Source: Imbricaverruca yamaguchii (Eukaryota > Arthropoda > Thecostraca > Neoverrucidae). Taken from it: DNA of 64,000 nucleotides. Positions within the stretch are counted from its first letter, which is position 1; the number at the start of each line of letters is the position of its first letter. A program made the translations under genes and the position numbers. The stretch lies in contig JAOTOL010001624.1 of NCBI GenBank assembly GCA_034440575.1, positions 574,001-638,000 on the forward strand, given 5' to 3'. The notes under the pieces are model-generated. The model did not search any database. It worked only from the letters and a program-made list of their open reading frames with translations, and was not told the origin of the DNA. Positions 36,818 to 48,800 of this stretch are shown here, piece by piece.

Positions 36818-39800
36818 CAAGACAAGACAAGACAAGACAGACACACAGACACAGACAGACAGATACACAGACACAGACAGACAGACACACAGATACAGAC
36901 GCCGAGACAGACGCCGAGGCAGACGCCGAGACAGACGCCGAGACAGACACCGAGAAAGTCTGCGGCAGCGGCCGGCGGGTCCCGGATCACGGCCGACTGC
37001 GACCCCGGACGGGGATGGGCGGTGGCCGTTGGGCGGCACCAGCGGCAGCAGATGTCAGATGGCCGGGGACGTGGCTGCTCTGGTCTCCGACGTGGCCCAG
37101 CCACAGACCGGTCTCTCGTGCTGTCAGACCACCCTGCGGCCTACACAATGAGCCGTGTGTGATGATCAGGCGACAACCTCGAGATCCCGGCGCGATCTCA
37201 TTGTAATCTCGTGTTGGCTGATCGTCAGTGTCGAGAGAGCTCGATGTATTTGTTTCAATCATATGGAATAATTTCGATGTGATCTCGAAATGAAACATCG
37301 CGGCTCGAAATGTCCAGCGCAGAGCGGCGTCGGACATGGTGTGCAGGCCGACCTGGGTTTATCGGTTCCCTGTTTATGGCGGCAGAGTGATTGGAACGGC
37401 CTTTGTCTCTGTGGCACCGCCGATAAAGAAATTAGTCGGTTGACGACGAGCGTATCCCCACCTGGGAGATACATAGCAGAGGGCGTCTCTCCCTCTGGCA
37501 GACTACTTAGTGTGGAACGTCTCTCCATATGGGAGACACTTATTTAGCACGTTTGGAAACCACATACAGCGGCCTTCTTAACTAACACGAGCACGATGAG
37601 CCTGCTGACCTGTGTACAGTCTTCCCTTTTTTGTTGTTGTGATAACATATGCTTCAATGTCGGAACGATACAATGTTAAAAATCAAATTCACTCGCATCT
37701 TGTGATCTTTACATAAGTTGCCGGAGCTCCAAACCTGGGCGTAAAAACCGTCCGGTCTAGATCCTGCCACCTTTTTGTCTGGTGTGTCTGCGGGGTACTG
37801 CAGCCGCCGGTAACCCCTCGGCTGAAGTACCCGGCGCCCAAGTGTCGCGACAACTGCCTCCTGGAAGCCGTCTCACTGCGTCACTCCAGCCCTGTCGTCG
37901 GCGCCGTCCGCCCACAGCAGCGCCACCATTGCATCAGGAGCAACTCGGTAATTGCATCGCTGCAGCAGTGCCAGCCGTGTGACGCATCCATAATCCTGTC
38001 CTGTGCGTTCCCCTGGCTGCATTGTGCGCTTCTGGATGCGCCGTTTGCGCCGTGGGTGTGTCGTTGGGCACACTTGCGATTTTCGCCTTGATCCGACACA
38101 GCCTACTCTATCAATAATTTTCCTCGTCGGTCGTTGACTTGCCACATACGGCAAAATATGTTCGTGGTTGTCCGCTCAATAGTTGCAATTCATGCCCATG
38201 TCCAGGGACGGATCCGGGAATTGTCACGTGCGCACATGTCCGGAGGAGTACCACTTTCCCTTCTGAGGGCCTAACAAATTTAGGGAAAGAATTCGTGGCG
38301 CCTCTGGCTGGAACATTTCAGTGGGTGCACTCGAAGGGGCGGGGATGGCCGAGTGGTTAGGGTGTCGGGCTATGGGTACCAAAGGTCCCGGGTTCGATAT
38401 TAGCGCCGCTCGGGACATTTCCCAATCCCGCGGCCCACCGGGGAAACAGTGTGGGCGGCGCCATTGGCCGTGAATGCAGAAAGTGCCTCGTGAACCACCC
38501 AATAAACAAACAACTGGGTGCACTCGAACACTCCCGGAGGGGCGCCTTCTCTTCCAAGGGGACGCATTTTTCTTTCTGAGGGTCGCCTCTCGCTGTACAA
38601 TTCCAGGGAGATGCACTGGAGCGCCCTTCCAGAGGAACGCATTTTCCCCGCCGGAGGTCGCCACCTTCCCATGAGGGGCACATTCCCAAGTTTCCGTCCC
38701 GTAGTATCCGCCCCTGCCATTATTTACACCCGGATTAATATCTTACCATAAATTAATGCCTGAGCATAGTTATTTGATAGTATGACTCCTGATGCATCCT
38801 GCCCTCCTCCCCCTTCAGTGTTCCGTAGTGGTGACTGGTGGCGGCAGTACTCGCATAGGCTGTCGGGGGAGTGGAGACTCCCGTGTCCGGTCAGTCCCCG
38901 CTTTGACAGACGGCTGGAGACGCCAGTGTCCGTGTCCGGTCTCCGCTCTGACAGACGGCTGGAGACGCCAGTGTCCGTGCCCGGTCTCTGCTTGGACAGA
39001 CGGCTGGAGACGCCAGTGCCCGGTCTCCGCTCGGACAGTCGGCTGGAGACGCCCGTGTCCGGTCTCCGCTCGGACAGTCGGCTGGAGACGCCCGTGTCCG
39101 GTCTCTGCTCGGACAGTCGGCTGGAGACGCCCGTGTCCGGTCTCTGCTCGGACAGTCGGCTGGAGACGCCCGTGTCCGGTCTCTGCTCGGACAGTCTACT
39201 GGAGACGCCAGTGCCCGTGTCCGGTCTCCGTTCGGACAGTCGGCTGGAGACGCCCGTGTCCGGTCTCCGCTCGGACAGTCGGCTGGAGACGCTCGGACAG
39301 TCGGCTGGAGACGCCAGTGCCCGTGTCCGGTCTCCGTCTCGGACAGTCGGCTGGAGACGCCCGTGTCCGGTCTCTGCTCGGACAGTCGGCTGGAGACGCC
39401 AGTGTCCGTGTCCGGTCTCCGCTCGGACAGTCGGCTGGAGACGCCCGTGTCCGGTCTCCGCTCGGACAGTCGGCTGGAGACGCCCGTGTCCGGTCTCCGC
39501 TCTGACGCCAGTGTCCGTGTCCGGTCTCCGCTCGGACAGTCGGCTGGGGACGCCGGCCGCTCGAGACGGCTGGAGACGCCAGTGTCCGTGTCCGGTCTCT
39601 GCTCGGACAGTCGGCTGGAGACGCCAGTGTCCGTGCCCGGTCTCCGCTTGGACAGACGGCTGGAGACGCCAGTGCCCGTGTCCGGTCTCTGCTCGGACAG
39701 TCGGCTGGAGACGCCCGTGTCCGGTCTCCGCTCGGACAGTCGGCTGGAGACGCCCGTGTCCGGTCTCCGCTCTGACAGACGGCTGGAGACGCCAGTGTCC

Positions 39801-42800
39801 GTGTCCGGTCTCCGCTCTGACAGACGGCTGGAGACGCCAGTGTCCGTGTCCGGTCTCTGCTCGAACAGTCGGCTGGAGACGCCAGTGTCCGTGTCCGGTC
39901 TCTGCTCGGACAGTCGGCTGGAGACGCTAATGTCCGTGTCCGGTCTCTGCTCGGACAGTCGGCTGGAGACGCCCGTGTCCGGTCTCCGCTCGAACAGTCG
40001 GCTGGAGACGCCCGTGTCCGGTCCGGTCTCCGCTCGGACAGTCGGCTGGAGACGCCGGTGCGGTCTCTGCTCGGACAGTCGGCTGGAGACGCCCGTGTCC
40101 GGTCTCCGCTCGAACAGTCGGCTGGAGACGCCAGTGTCCGTGTCCGGTCTCCGCTCGGACAGTCGGCTGGAGACGCCAGTGTCCGTGTCCGGTCTCTGCT
40201 CGGACAGTCGGCTGGAGACGCCCGTGTCCGGTCTCTGCTCGGACAGTCTACTGGAGACGCCCATGTCCGTGTCCGGTCTCTGCTCTGACAGTCGGTTGAG
40301 TTACAAAGAACACTTGCATGATTCATAAAAATGTTTTGACACGCATCGAGGTTCTGATATTCTAGGTGGCGATACGCGTGTTAACCAGACTGGCAACTTA
40401 TTTAACTATATATCTGATATCAAGCTCCATGTCATATGTCCGTCACTGTAGCTAGTTTTTCCTCGTGCATGTATGCTGAAGGATGCGACTTGGGTGTGTG
40501 TGTATTTATTACCTCAGAGGAAGGCCCGATTATAATAAACAGGTCGCAACCTGCTAGTTATGGGCGCTAAATGACCAAACCTGGTCGATGCGCCCTCAAA
40601 CTCAAATAACCAACGAACCAGCCGACGAGCATCGAGGGGCGCCTCACGTGACACCCACCGGAGGGGGCGGATCTGCCCCCACCCCAATCCTCAACTCCCC
40701 ACTTCAAGGACCCTGAAACTACTCAAGCTACCATCACACAATTCGGAGAGTAGGTTGCTACTCTAGTATACCCGCTTCAGTATACATTTCGTGACCGCTT
40801 GCTAGACGACCAATTTGATGACATGACTAGATCAGTGCCTTCAGAGTCGAATGGAGTCTAGCTCGGCCGTCACAAAGCGCCGCCACACAGCTGCACAGCT
40901 GCACCGATGAAGCCTTTGTGATGACCTTGACACCTGTGCGCGACCCCCTGAGCGGGTGTGGTGTACGGCTGCGAGCAATCTTGCAAGTGGAGTGCACGCA
41001 GACACATGGGTGGGAGCTGACGCTGCCGACCTGGCCAGCTTTGACGCTATCGTTGAGCCGCAGAGCAGCATTGATGGACGTTGTATGACCGAAGCAGTCT
41101 GTGCGCCCGAGTCCAAATAACCAACCATAGAACAGCATTTGCGCCATATCTAGCAGGCGATTCTGATACCGCGCGATATCAGCGCCATCTCTGATCCGCT
41201 CTGCGACTCCCGCTGGTCGCATGCCGTTCCTGTCCCCTCGGCTCTGACCGTCACCAGCCATGCCCCACGTTCGCGGACAGCTGGGCCCGCCGGGTGATCT
41301 CGTCTTCCTATTGGACGGAGACGTGTCGCCTCCGAATGTCTTTCATCGATGTGTTTGTAATCCATTTCAATGACGTTCTTGTTACGCTTGTATTTGTATT
41401 TACATGATTCAAGTTGCAATCTCCCACTGTTCCGGTTCTTTAAGAGTGCTTCAATGTCTTGAAGCAGTGTGAAAAGCTGATTATTTGTAAGATGTTAAAG
41501 GTCGAAAAGAAGGAACAGAATTTCGAAATTCGCAGAAAAGCACTTGAATATCACTTGCAAAGTAAACAGAATATCACTTGCAAAATACCATTAACGAGTT
41601 AATCCAGATGAGAGATTAGATGCCATGATAATTAATTGCAAAAATATCACCAGTTTCTGTACAATTGTCTTCCATGCCAAAACCTTTTTTGGAAGGACTT
41701 TGCTTTGGCATTTGATAGTTGGTATCTTAGACTAAGGCACGCCGAAACTCTTCAGTGTCTCGCCATCTGACTGTGCGCTGGTCGGGTTGCAGTTGCGGCA
41801 AGCTTCTTTAAAGAAGGAGGACACCGACCTGACGCTGGAGATGGAGAAGCTGGAGCGGGAGCGGAACCTGCACATCCGCGAACTGAAGCGCATCCACAAC
41901 GAGGACCAGTCGCGCTTCAACAACCACGTTGTGCTACACGACCGCTACCTCTTCATCCAGCTGCTCGGCAAGGGCGGCTTCTCCGAGGTGCACAAGGTGA
42001 GCGCTCACCGCCGGCCGCCGACGGCCGTGCTCGGGTGCACAACGTTGGTGAGCGTGTTCGTCATCGATGGCTGTCCGCGGCGGTGCGTAGGGTTCGTCTG
42101 TGGCGATGCTCGGACACACAGGCGGGTATGGTGGCCGGGTCGGAGCCCGTTGTTACCGGTCGCAGTCCGTGTACACTGTTGGGTGGCTGTGTGACCAACG
42201 CAGTCGATGCGCCCGTTGTCCCAAATAGCCAACGGTTGGGTGAGGGTGGGTCGGCCCAGACTGTGTCAGTATTCCGGCTGGGCACGCCGCTCCCGGGGCG
42301 CCCTGTTGGCCGCCGGACGGCACGCGGCTGTGTGCTGATCAGTGGTGGTGGGTCGGCCCAGACTGTGTCAGTATTCCGGCTGGGCACGCCGCTCCCGGGG
42401 CGCCCTGTTGGCCGCCGGACGGCACGCGGCTGTGTGCTGATCAGTGGTGGTGGGTCGGCCCAGACTGTTCCGTATTCCGGCTGGGCACACCACTCCCGGG
42501 GCGCCCTGTTGGCCGCCGGACGGCACGTGGCTGTGTGCTGATCAGTGGTGGTGGGTCGGCCCAGACTGTGTCGGTATTCCGGCTGGGCGCACCACTCCCG
42601 GGGCGCCCTGTTGGCCGCCGGACGGCACGCGGCTGTGTGCTGATCAGTGGTGGTGGGTCGGCCCAGACTGTGTCAGTATTCCGGCTGGGCACACCGCTCC
42701 CGGGCGCGCTCTGTTGGCCGCCGGACGGCACGCGGCTGTGTGCTGATCAGTGGTGGTGGGTCGGCCCAGACTGTGTCGGTATTCCGGCTGGGCGCACCGC

Positions 42801-45800
42801 TCCCGGGGCGCCCTGTTGGCCGCCGGACGGCACGCGGCTGTGTGCTGATCAGTGGTGGTGGGTCGGCCCAGACTGTGTCAGTATTCCGGCTGGGCACACC
42901 GCTCCCGGGGCGCCCTGTTGGCCGCCGGACGGCACGCGGCTGTGTGCTGATCAGTGGTGGTGGGTCGGCCCAGACTGTGTCAGTATTCCGGCTGGGCACA
43001 CCGCTCCCGGGGCGCCCTGTTGGCCGCCGGACGGCACGCGGCTGTGTGCTGATCGGTGCCAATGTGTGACGAGTTATCAGTGTCGCTGACCTATATGGCC
43101 GGCGCTGAAGACCGGGTGACCTGGTTGGCCGGAGTGAGCAATGCGTCACGTGGTCACCTTCATTGGGTCACTGCGAGATGACCCTGTTATGCGGTCCCTT
43201 CCATTAGGTCACTGTAGGATCCCCCTGTCGTGTCACCTCCATTAGTCACTGCAGGATGCCCTTATCGGCCTTTGTCGTGTGTTCCGGCCGGTGGGTGGCG
43301 GGGGTGGTGGGGGGGGGGGGGGGTGGTCTGTTGACTCATTACTGCAGACGCAATGCGGCGGCACTCGGTTTCGTTTGTTCTGAGGTCGGTACTAAGTCGC
43401 TCTCAGCTGAAATGTGGCTTGGTAGTAGTCTGTGAAATGTAGCCTGGCGGTAGTCTGTGGAATGCCTGGTGGGATTGGGCTTAGAATGTCTGTTACATTT
43501 GTACTCTCAGCTGGAATGTAGCCTAGTGATACCCTGCGCAATTTAGCCTGGTGGAAGTGGGCTCAGGTCTTAGGCCGTCTCTACCCTCTTAGCTGGAATG
43601 GACGGAGGCGAGGATTCATGGTCTGCGATGTGCTGCTCTCGCTATTACATATTTAGCTTCGGAAGTGCATTGAGTCTTCATGGCACGCATGGGAAACCGA
43701 TGGATGGAAACCACAGCACTAGTCATTGCACTCTCGAACAGAAAATCATTCCAGGGGATGGGGCGCGGGTTTATCTCGTTGTCTCATGCAGGGGAGGGGG
43801 TTACTGTATACTTCTATCGGGTCGGGATGCTACTGGTCGGGTATGTTACTGGTAGCACAATGCGCTAGAGCTTAAGGCCACACCTGAGAACTCGGGACGT
43901 ATGCAACGCAAATGGAGCAGAGCGGGACGCAGGATAGCCTAGCTCAGCCTGGCACATGGATGTGGGTTAGTCCACTGACCTAGCGTGCCCCAGCCTGGTA
44001 CATGGATGTGGGCTTGTCCACTGACCTGACGTGCCCCAGCCTGGTACATGGATGTGGGTTAGTCCACTGACCTAACGTGCCCCAGCCTGGCACATGGATG
44101 TGGGTTAGTCCACTGACCTGACGTGCGCGCCCTCAGGCGTTCGACCTGCGGAAGCAACGGTACGTGGCGTGTAAAGTGCACCAGCTCAACAAGGACTGGA
44201 AGGACGACAAGAAGGCCAACTACATCAAGCACGCGCTGCGAGAGTACAACATCCACCGCACGCTGAGCCACCCCAGGATCGTGGAGCACTACGACGCGTT
44301 TGAGATCGACTCCAACTCCTTCTGCACGGTCATGGAGTACTGTTCGGGCCACGACCTCGACTTTTACCTGAAGCAGGTGAGATTTGCCTGGGCGCGCCAC
44401 GGCGTGGGCGTGCTGGCGCCGCCAGTGCGTACACACCTCCAGCGAAGAGCAGCACTACCCAGCAATTAGAAATGCATTTTGTGAGGACAGTTGCGTAGTC
44501 TTAATCTCTGTGAAACATACTGTACGGAATCCATATTTGAAGAGTACCACATGACCCCCCCCCCCTCTGTCATCGCGCCCGTGAGCCAAATAGTCAGCCA
44601 ATCGATGCACATCGATGTCAGGCAATGGAATTGACATTTGGCTATGCTGCCGTGGTGGGTATGATCCGGTGTGGAGGCGGTGGCGGTGGCCGCCTGGTCT
44701 GACGTGTGGCCGGTGTGGAGGCGGTGGCGGTGGCCGGTGGCGGTGGCCGCCTGGTCTGACGTGTGGCCGGTGTGGAGGCGGTGGTTGTTGGCCGCCTGGT
44801 CTGACGTGTGGCCGGTATGGAGGCGGTGGCGGTGGCCGCCTGGTCTGACGTGTGGCCGCTGTGGAGGCGGTGGCGGTGGCTGCCTGGTCTGACGTGTGGC
44901 CGGTGTGGAGGCGGTGGTGGTGGCCACCTAGCCTGACGTGTGGCTGGTGTGGAGGCGGTGGCGGTGGCTGCCTGGTCTGACGTGTGGCCGGTGTGGAGGC
45001 GGTGGCGGTGGCCGCCTGGTCTGACGTGTGGCCGCTGTGGAGGCGGTGGCGGTGGCTGCCTGGTCTGACGTGTGGCCGGTGGCGGTGGCCGCCTGGTCTG
45101 ACGTGTGGCCGGTGTGGAGGCGGTGGCGGTGGCCGCCTGGTCTGACGTGTGGCCGGTGTGGAGGCGGTGGCGGTGGCCGCCTGGTCTGACGTGTGGCCGG
45201 TGTGTAGGCGGTGGCGGTGGCCGGTGGCGGTGGCCGGTGGCGGTGGCCACCTGGTCTGACGTGTGGCCGGTGTGGAGGCGGTGGCGGTGGCCGCCTGGTC
45301 TGACGTATGGCCGGTGTGGAGGCGGTGGCGGTGGCCGCCTGGTCTGACGTGTGGCCGGTGTGGAGGCGGTGGCGGTGGCCGCCTGGTCTGACGTGTGGCC
45401 AGTGTGGAGGCGGTGGCGGTGGCTGCCTGGTCTGACGTGTGGCCGGTGTGGAGGCGGTGGCGGTGGCCGCCTGGTCTGACGTGTGGCCGGTGTGGAGGCG
45501 GTGGCGGTGGCCGCCTGGTCTGACGTGTGGCCGGTGTGGAGGCGGTAGCGGTGGCCGCCTGGTCTGACGTGTGGCCGGTGGCGGTGGCTGCCTGGTCTGA
45601 CGTGTGGCCGGTGTGGAGGCGGTGGCGGTGGCCGCCTGGTCTGACGTGTGGCCGGTGTGGAGGCGGTGGCGGTGGCCGCCTGGTCTGACGTGTGGCCGGT
45701 GTGGAGGCGGTGGCGGTGGCCGCCTGGTCTGACGTGTGGCCGGTGTGGTGGCGGTGGCCGCCTGGTCTGACGTGTGGCCGGTGTGGAGGCGGTGGCGGTG

Positions 45801-48800
45801 GCCGCCTGGTCTGACGTGTGGCCGGTGTGGAGGCGGTGGCGGTGGCCGCCTGGTCTGACGTGTGGCCGCTGTGGAGGCGGTGGCGGTGGCCGCCTGGTCT
45901 GACGTGTGGCCGGTGGCGGTGGCCGCCTGGTCTGACGTGTGGCCGGTGGCGGTGGCTGCCTGGTCTGACGTGTGGCCAGTGTGGAGGCGGTGGCGGTGGC
46001 CGCCTGGTCTGACGTGTGGCCGGTGTGGAGGCGGTGGCGATGGCTGGTGGCGGTGGCCGCCTGGTCTGACGTGTGGCCAGTGTGGAAGCGGTGGCGGTGG
46101 CCGCCTGGTCTGACGTGTGGCCGGTGTGGAGGCGGTGGTGGTGGCCGGTGGCGGTGACCGCCTGGTCTGACGTGTGGCCGGTGTGGAGGCGGTGGTGGTG
46201 GCCGGTGGCGGTGGCCGCCTGGTCTGACGTGTGGCCGGTGTGGAGGCGGTGGCGGTGGCCGCCTGGTCTGACGTGTGGCCGGTGTGGAGGCGGTGGCGGT
46301 GGCCGCCTGGTCTGACGTGTGGCCGGTGTGGAGGCGGTGGCGGTGGCCGCCTGGTCTGACGTGTGGCCGCTGTGGAGGCGGTGGCGGTGGCCGCCTGGTC
46401 TGACGTGTGACCGGTGTGGGGGCGGTGGCGGTGGCTGCCTGGTCTGACGTGTGGCCAGTGTGGAGGCGGTGGCGGTGGCCGCCTGGTCTGACGTGTGGCC
46501 AGTGTGGAGGCGGTGGCGGTGGCCGCCTGGTCTGACGTGTGGCCGGTGTGGTGGCGGTGGCCGCCTGGTCTGACGTGTGACCGGTGTGGGGGCGGTGGCG
46601 GTGGCTGCCTGGTCTGACGTGTGGCCAGTGTGGAGGCGGTGGCGGTGGCCGCCTGGTCTGACGTGTGGCCAGTGTGGAAGCGGTGGCGGTGGCCGCCTGG
46701 TCTGACGTGTGGCCGGTGTGGAGGCGGTGGCGGTGGCCGGTGGCGGTGGCCGCCTGGTCTGACGTGTGGCCGGTGGCGGTGGCTGCCTGGTCTGACGTGT
46801 GGCCGGTGTGGAGGCGGTGGCGGTGGCCGCCTGGTCTGACGTGTGGCCGGTGTGGAGGCGGTGGCGGTGGCCGCCTGGTCTGACGTGTGGCGGTGTGGAG
46901 GCGGTGGCGGTGGCCGCCTGGTCTGACGTGTGGCCGGTGTGCGTGGTTGCAGCACAAGGTGATTGGCGAGCGGGAGGCCCGCTCCATCATCATGCAGGTG
47001 GTGTCGGCGCTGAAATACCTCAACAACATCCACCCGCCCGTCATACACTACGACCTGAAGCCAGGTGAGACGACGCCTCTTTACTGCTGTAGACATGTCG
47101 GTGTCTCGTCTACTATGCTGTGGTAGCCATATCGGCGCCTTGTCTACTGTGGTAGCCACGGCGACACCTCGTCTATGCTATGGTAGCCATGTCAACGTCT
47201 CGTCTATGCTGTGGTAGCCAAGGCGATCCTGTGTACCGCGGAAGCGACGGCAGTAGCACGTCTGCACTGCGGTAATGACACCAATACCACGGGGCGGGGA
47301 TGGCCGAGTGGTTAACACGCGCACGTCCGGGGGCAGGTATCTCCCCCTGCGGTTTTTCCAGTTTTACCGCCATACTAATCGGGTTAGCAAGGTAAAACCT
47401 CGCATGGCTGCTCAATAGTCTTCCGCATATCCTCATACATGTTTAACCCTGGGTCATCTCAGGTCAAGTCACCAGGTCAGGCGAAGTGACCCAACATCCC
47501 TCGGAGTTCTAGGTGGCATAACTTCCACAATAATTGGGCGATTGATTTCAAACGTATAACACGTCATGATTTCACCAGGGACCATAATGTATATCTTTTT
47601 TCGTAGCATTGACATGAGGTCAGGTCGCGGCCATGGCTTCTCCCATTATAGGGCTATAGTAAAATGTACAAATGTTTCCTGGTTACATATTTGCTCTCGG
47701 AATGACCTCACAACGGTCGTGACGTGTAGTTGGAAGCTATGCTCAATGATGCCGCTGAAAGTTTTGCTCAGTGACCTCACCAAAGTCATCTGATGTCACC
47801 TGAGGCCACTAGCACATTTCTGCGCATTATATCGCACTGCATTGAGCTAGAATGCCGAAATTGCCGTCATTGTGCTTGTATCGCCAAGACGTGTCGATTG
47901 ATACATTGCATGCCCTCCCTAGAAATTATGACCTGAGGTCATAATTTCTGTTGGTCTGACCTTAAATCACATCTACTATTTTCGATAGCACATTTCAAGG
48001 ACTGTCGAATAGCGTCCGCCGTTTGTTTCTATCAGTTGCAGGTCCTGAGATACGTGTCAATGTCTGAGAGTCCCATCCGATCCGGTCGAATTTGATCTAT
48101 GATGACCCAGTGACCTGAATATTGACCTTAGCGAAGAAAATGACCCAGACACTTTCGATAGAGCCCGTCACCAGCTATCCAACGCCGTTTTCCGTTTGTC
48201 GCTAGCTAGCATAGTTCTAGAGATCTTAGGGGGCAGACATCTGCCCCCCGGACCGGTGGAGTTGGCGCGGACCGCCGGACGTGCGAGTGTTAAGATGTTG
48301 GGCTCTGGGTACCAAAGGTCCCGGGTTCGACACTCGCGCCGCTCGGAACATTTCCCAATCCCGCGGCCCACCGGCGAAACAGTGTGGACAGAGTATACCA
48401 CGTGTGTACCGCAGTAGTGACTGCAATACCACGTGTGTACGGCGGTAGTGACTGCAATACCACGCGTGTACCGCAGTAGTGACTGCAATACCACGTGTGT
48501 ACGGCGGTAGTGACTGCAATACCACGCGTGTACCGCGGTAGTGACTGCAATACCACGTCTGTATCGCAGTAGTGACTGCAATACCACGTCTGTACCGCGG
48601 TAGTGACTGCAATACCACGTGTGTACCGCGGTAGTGACTGCAATACCACGTCTGTATCGCAGTAGTGACTGCAATACCACGTCTGTACCGCGGTAGTGAC
48701 TGCAATACCACGTCTGTACCGCGGTAGTGACTGCAATACCACGTCTGTGCCGGGCGCAGTATTGCTGCCGACGGTAACGGCGATGACATGTGTAGTGTTG

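Noticed and set aside
34620..37039. Open frames of 300-780 codons on both strands
   Set aside because: Artefacts of the 84-bp array. The same repeat is open in several frames at once, which real coding sequence is not.
44642..47159. Minus-strand frames of about 740-800 codons overlapping TLK exon 9
   Set aside because: Repeat translation of the 44-bp array opposite a well-supported TLK exon.
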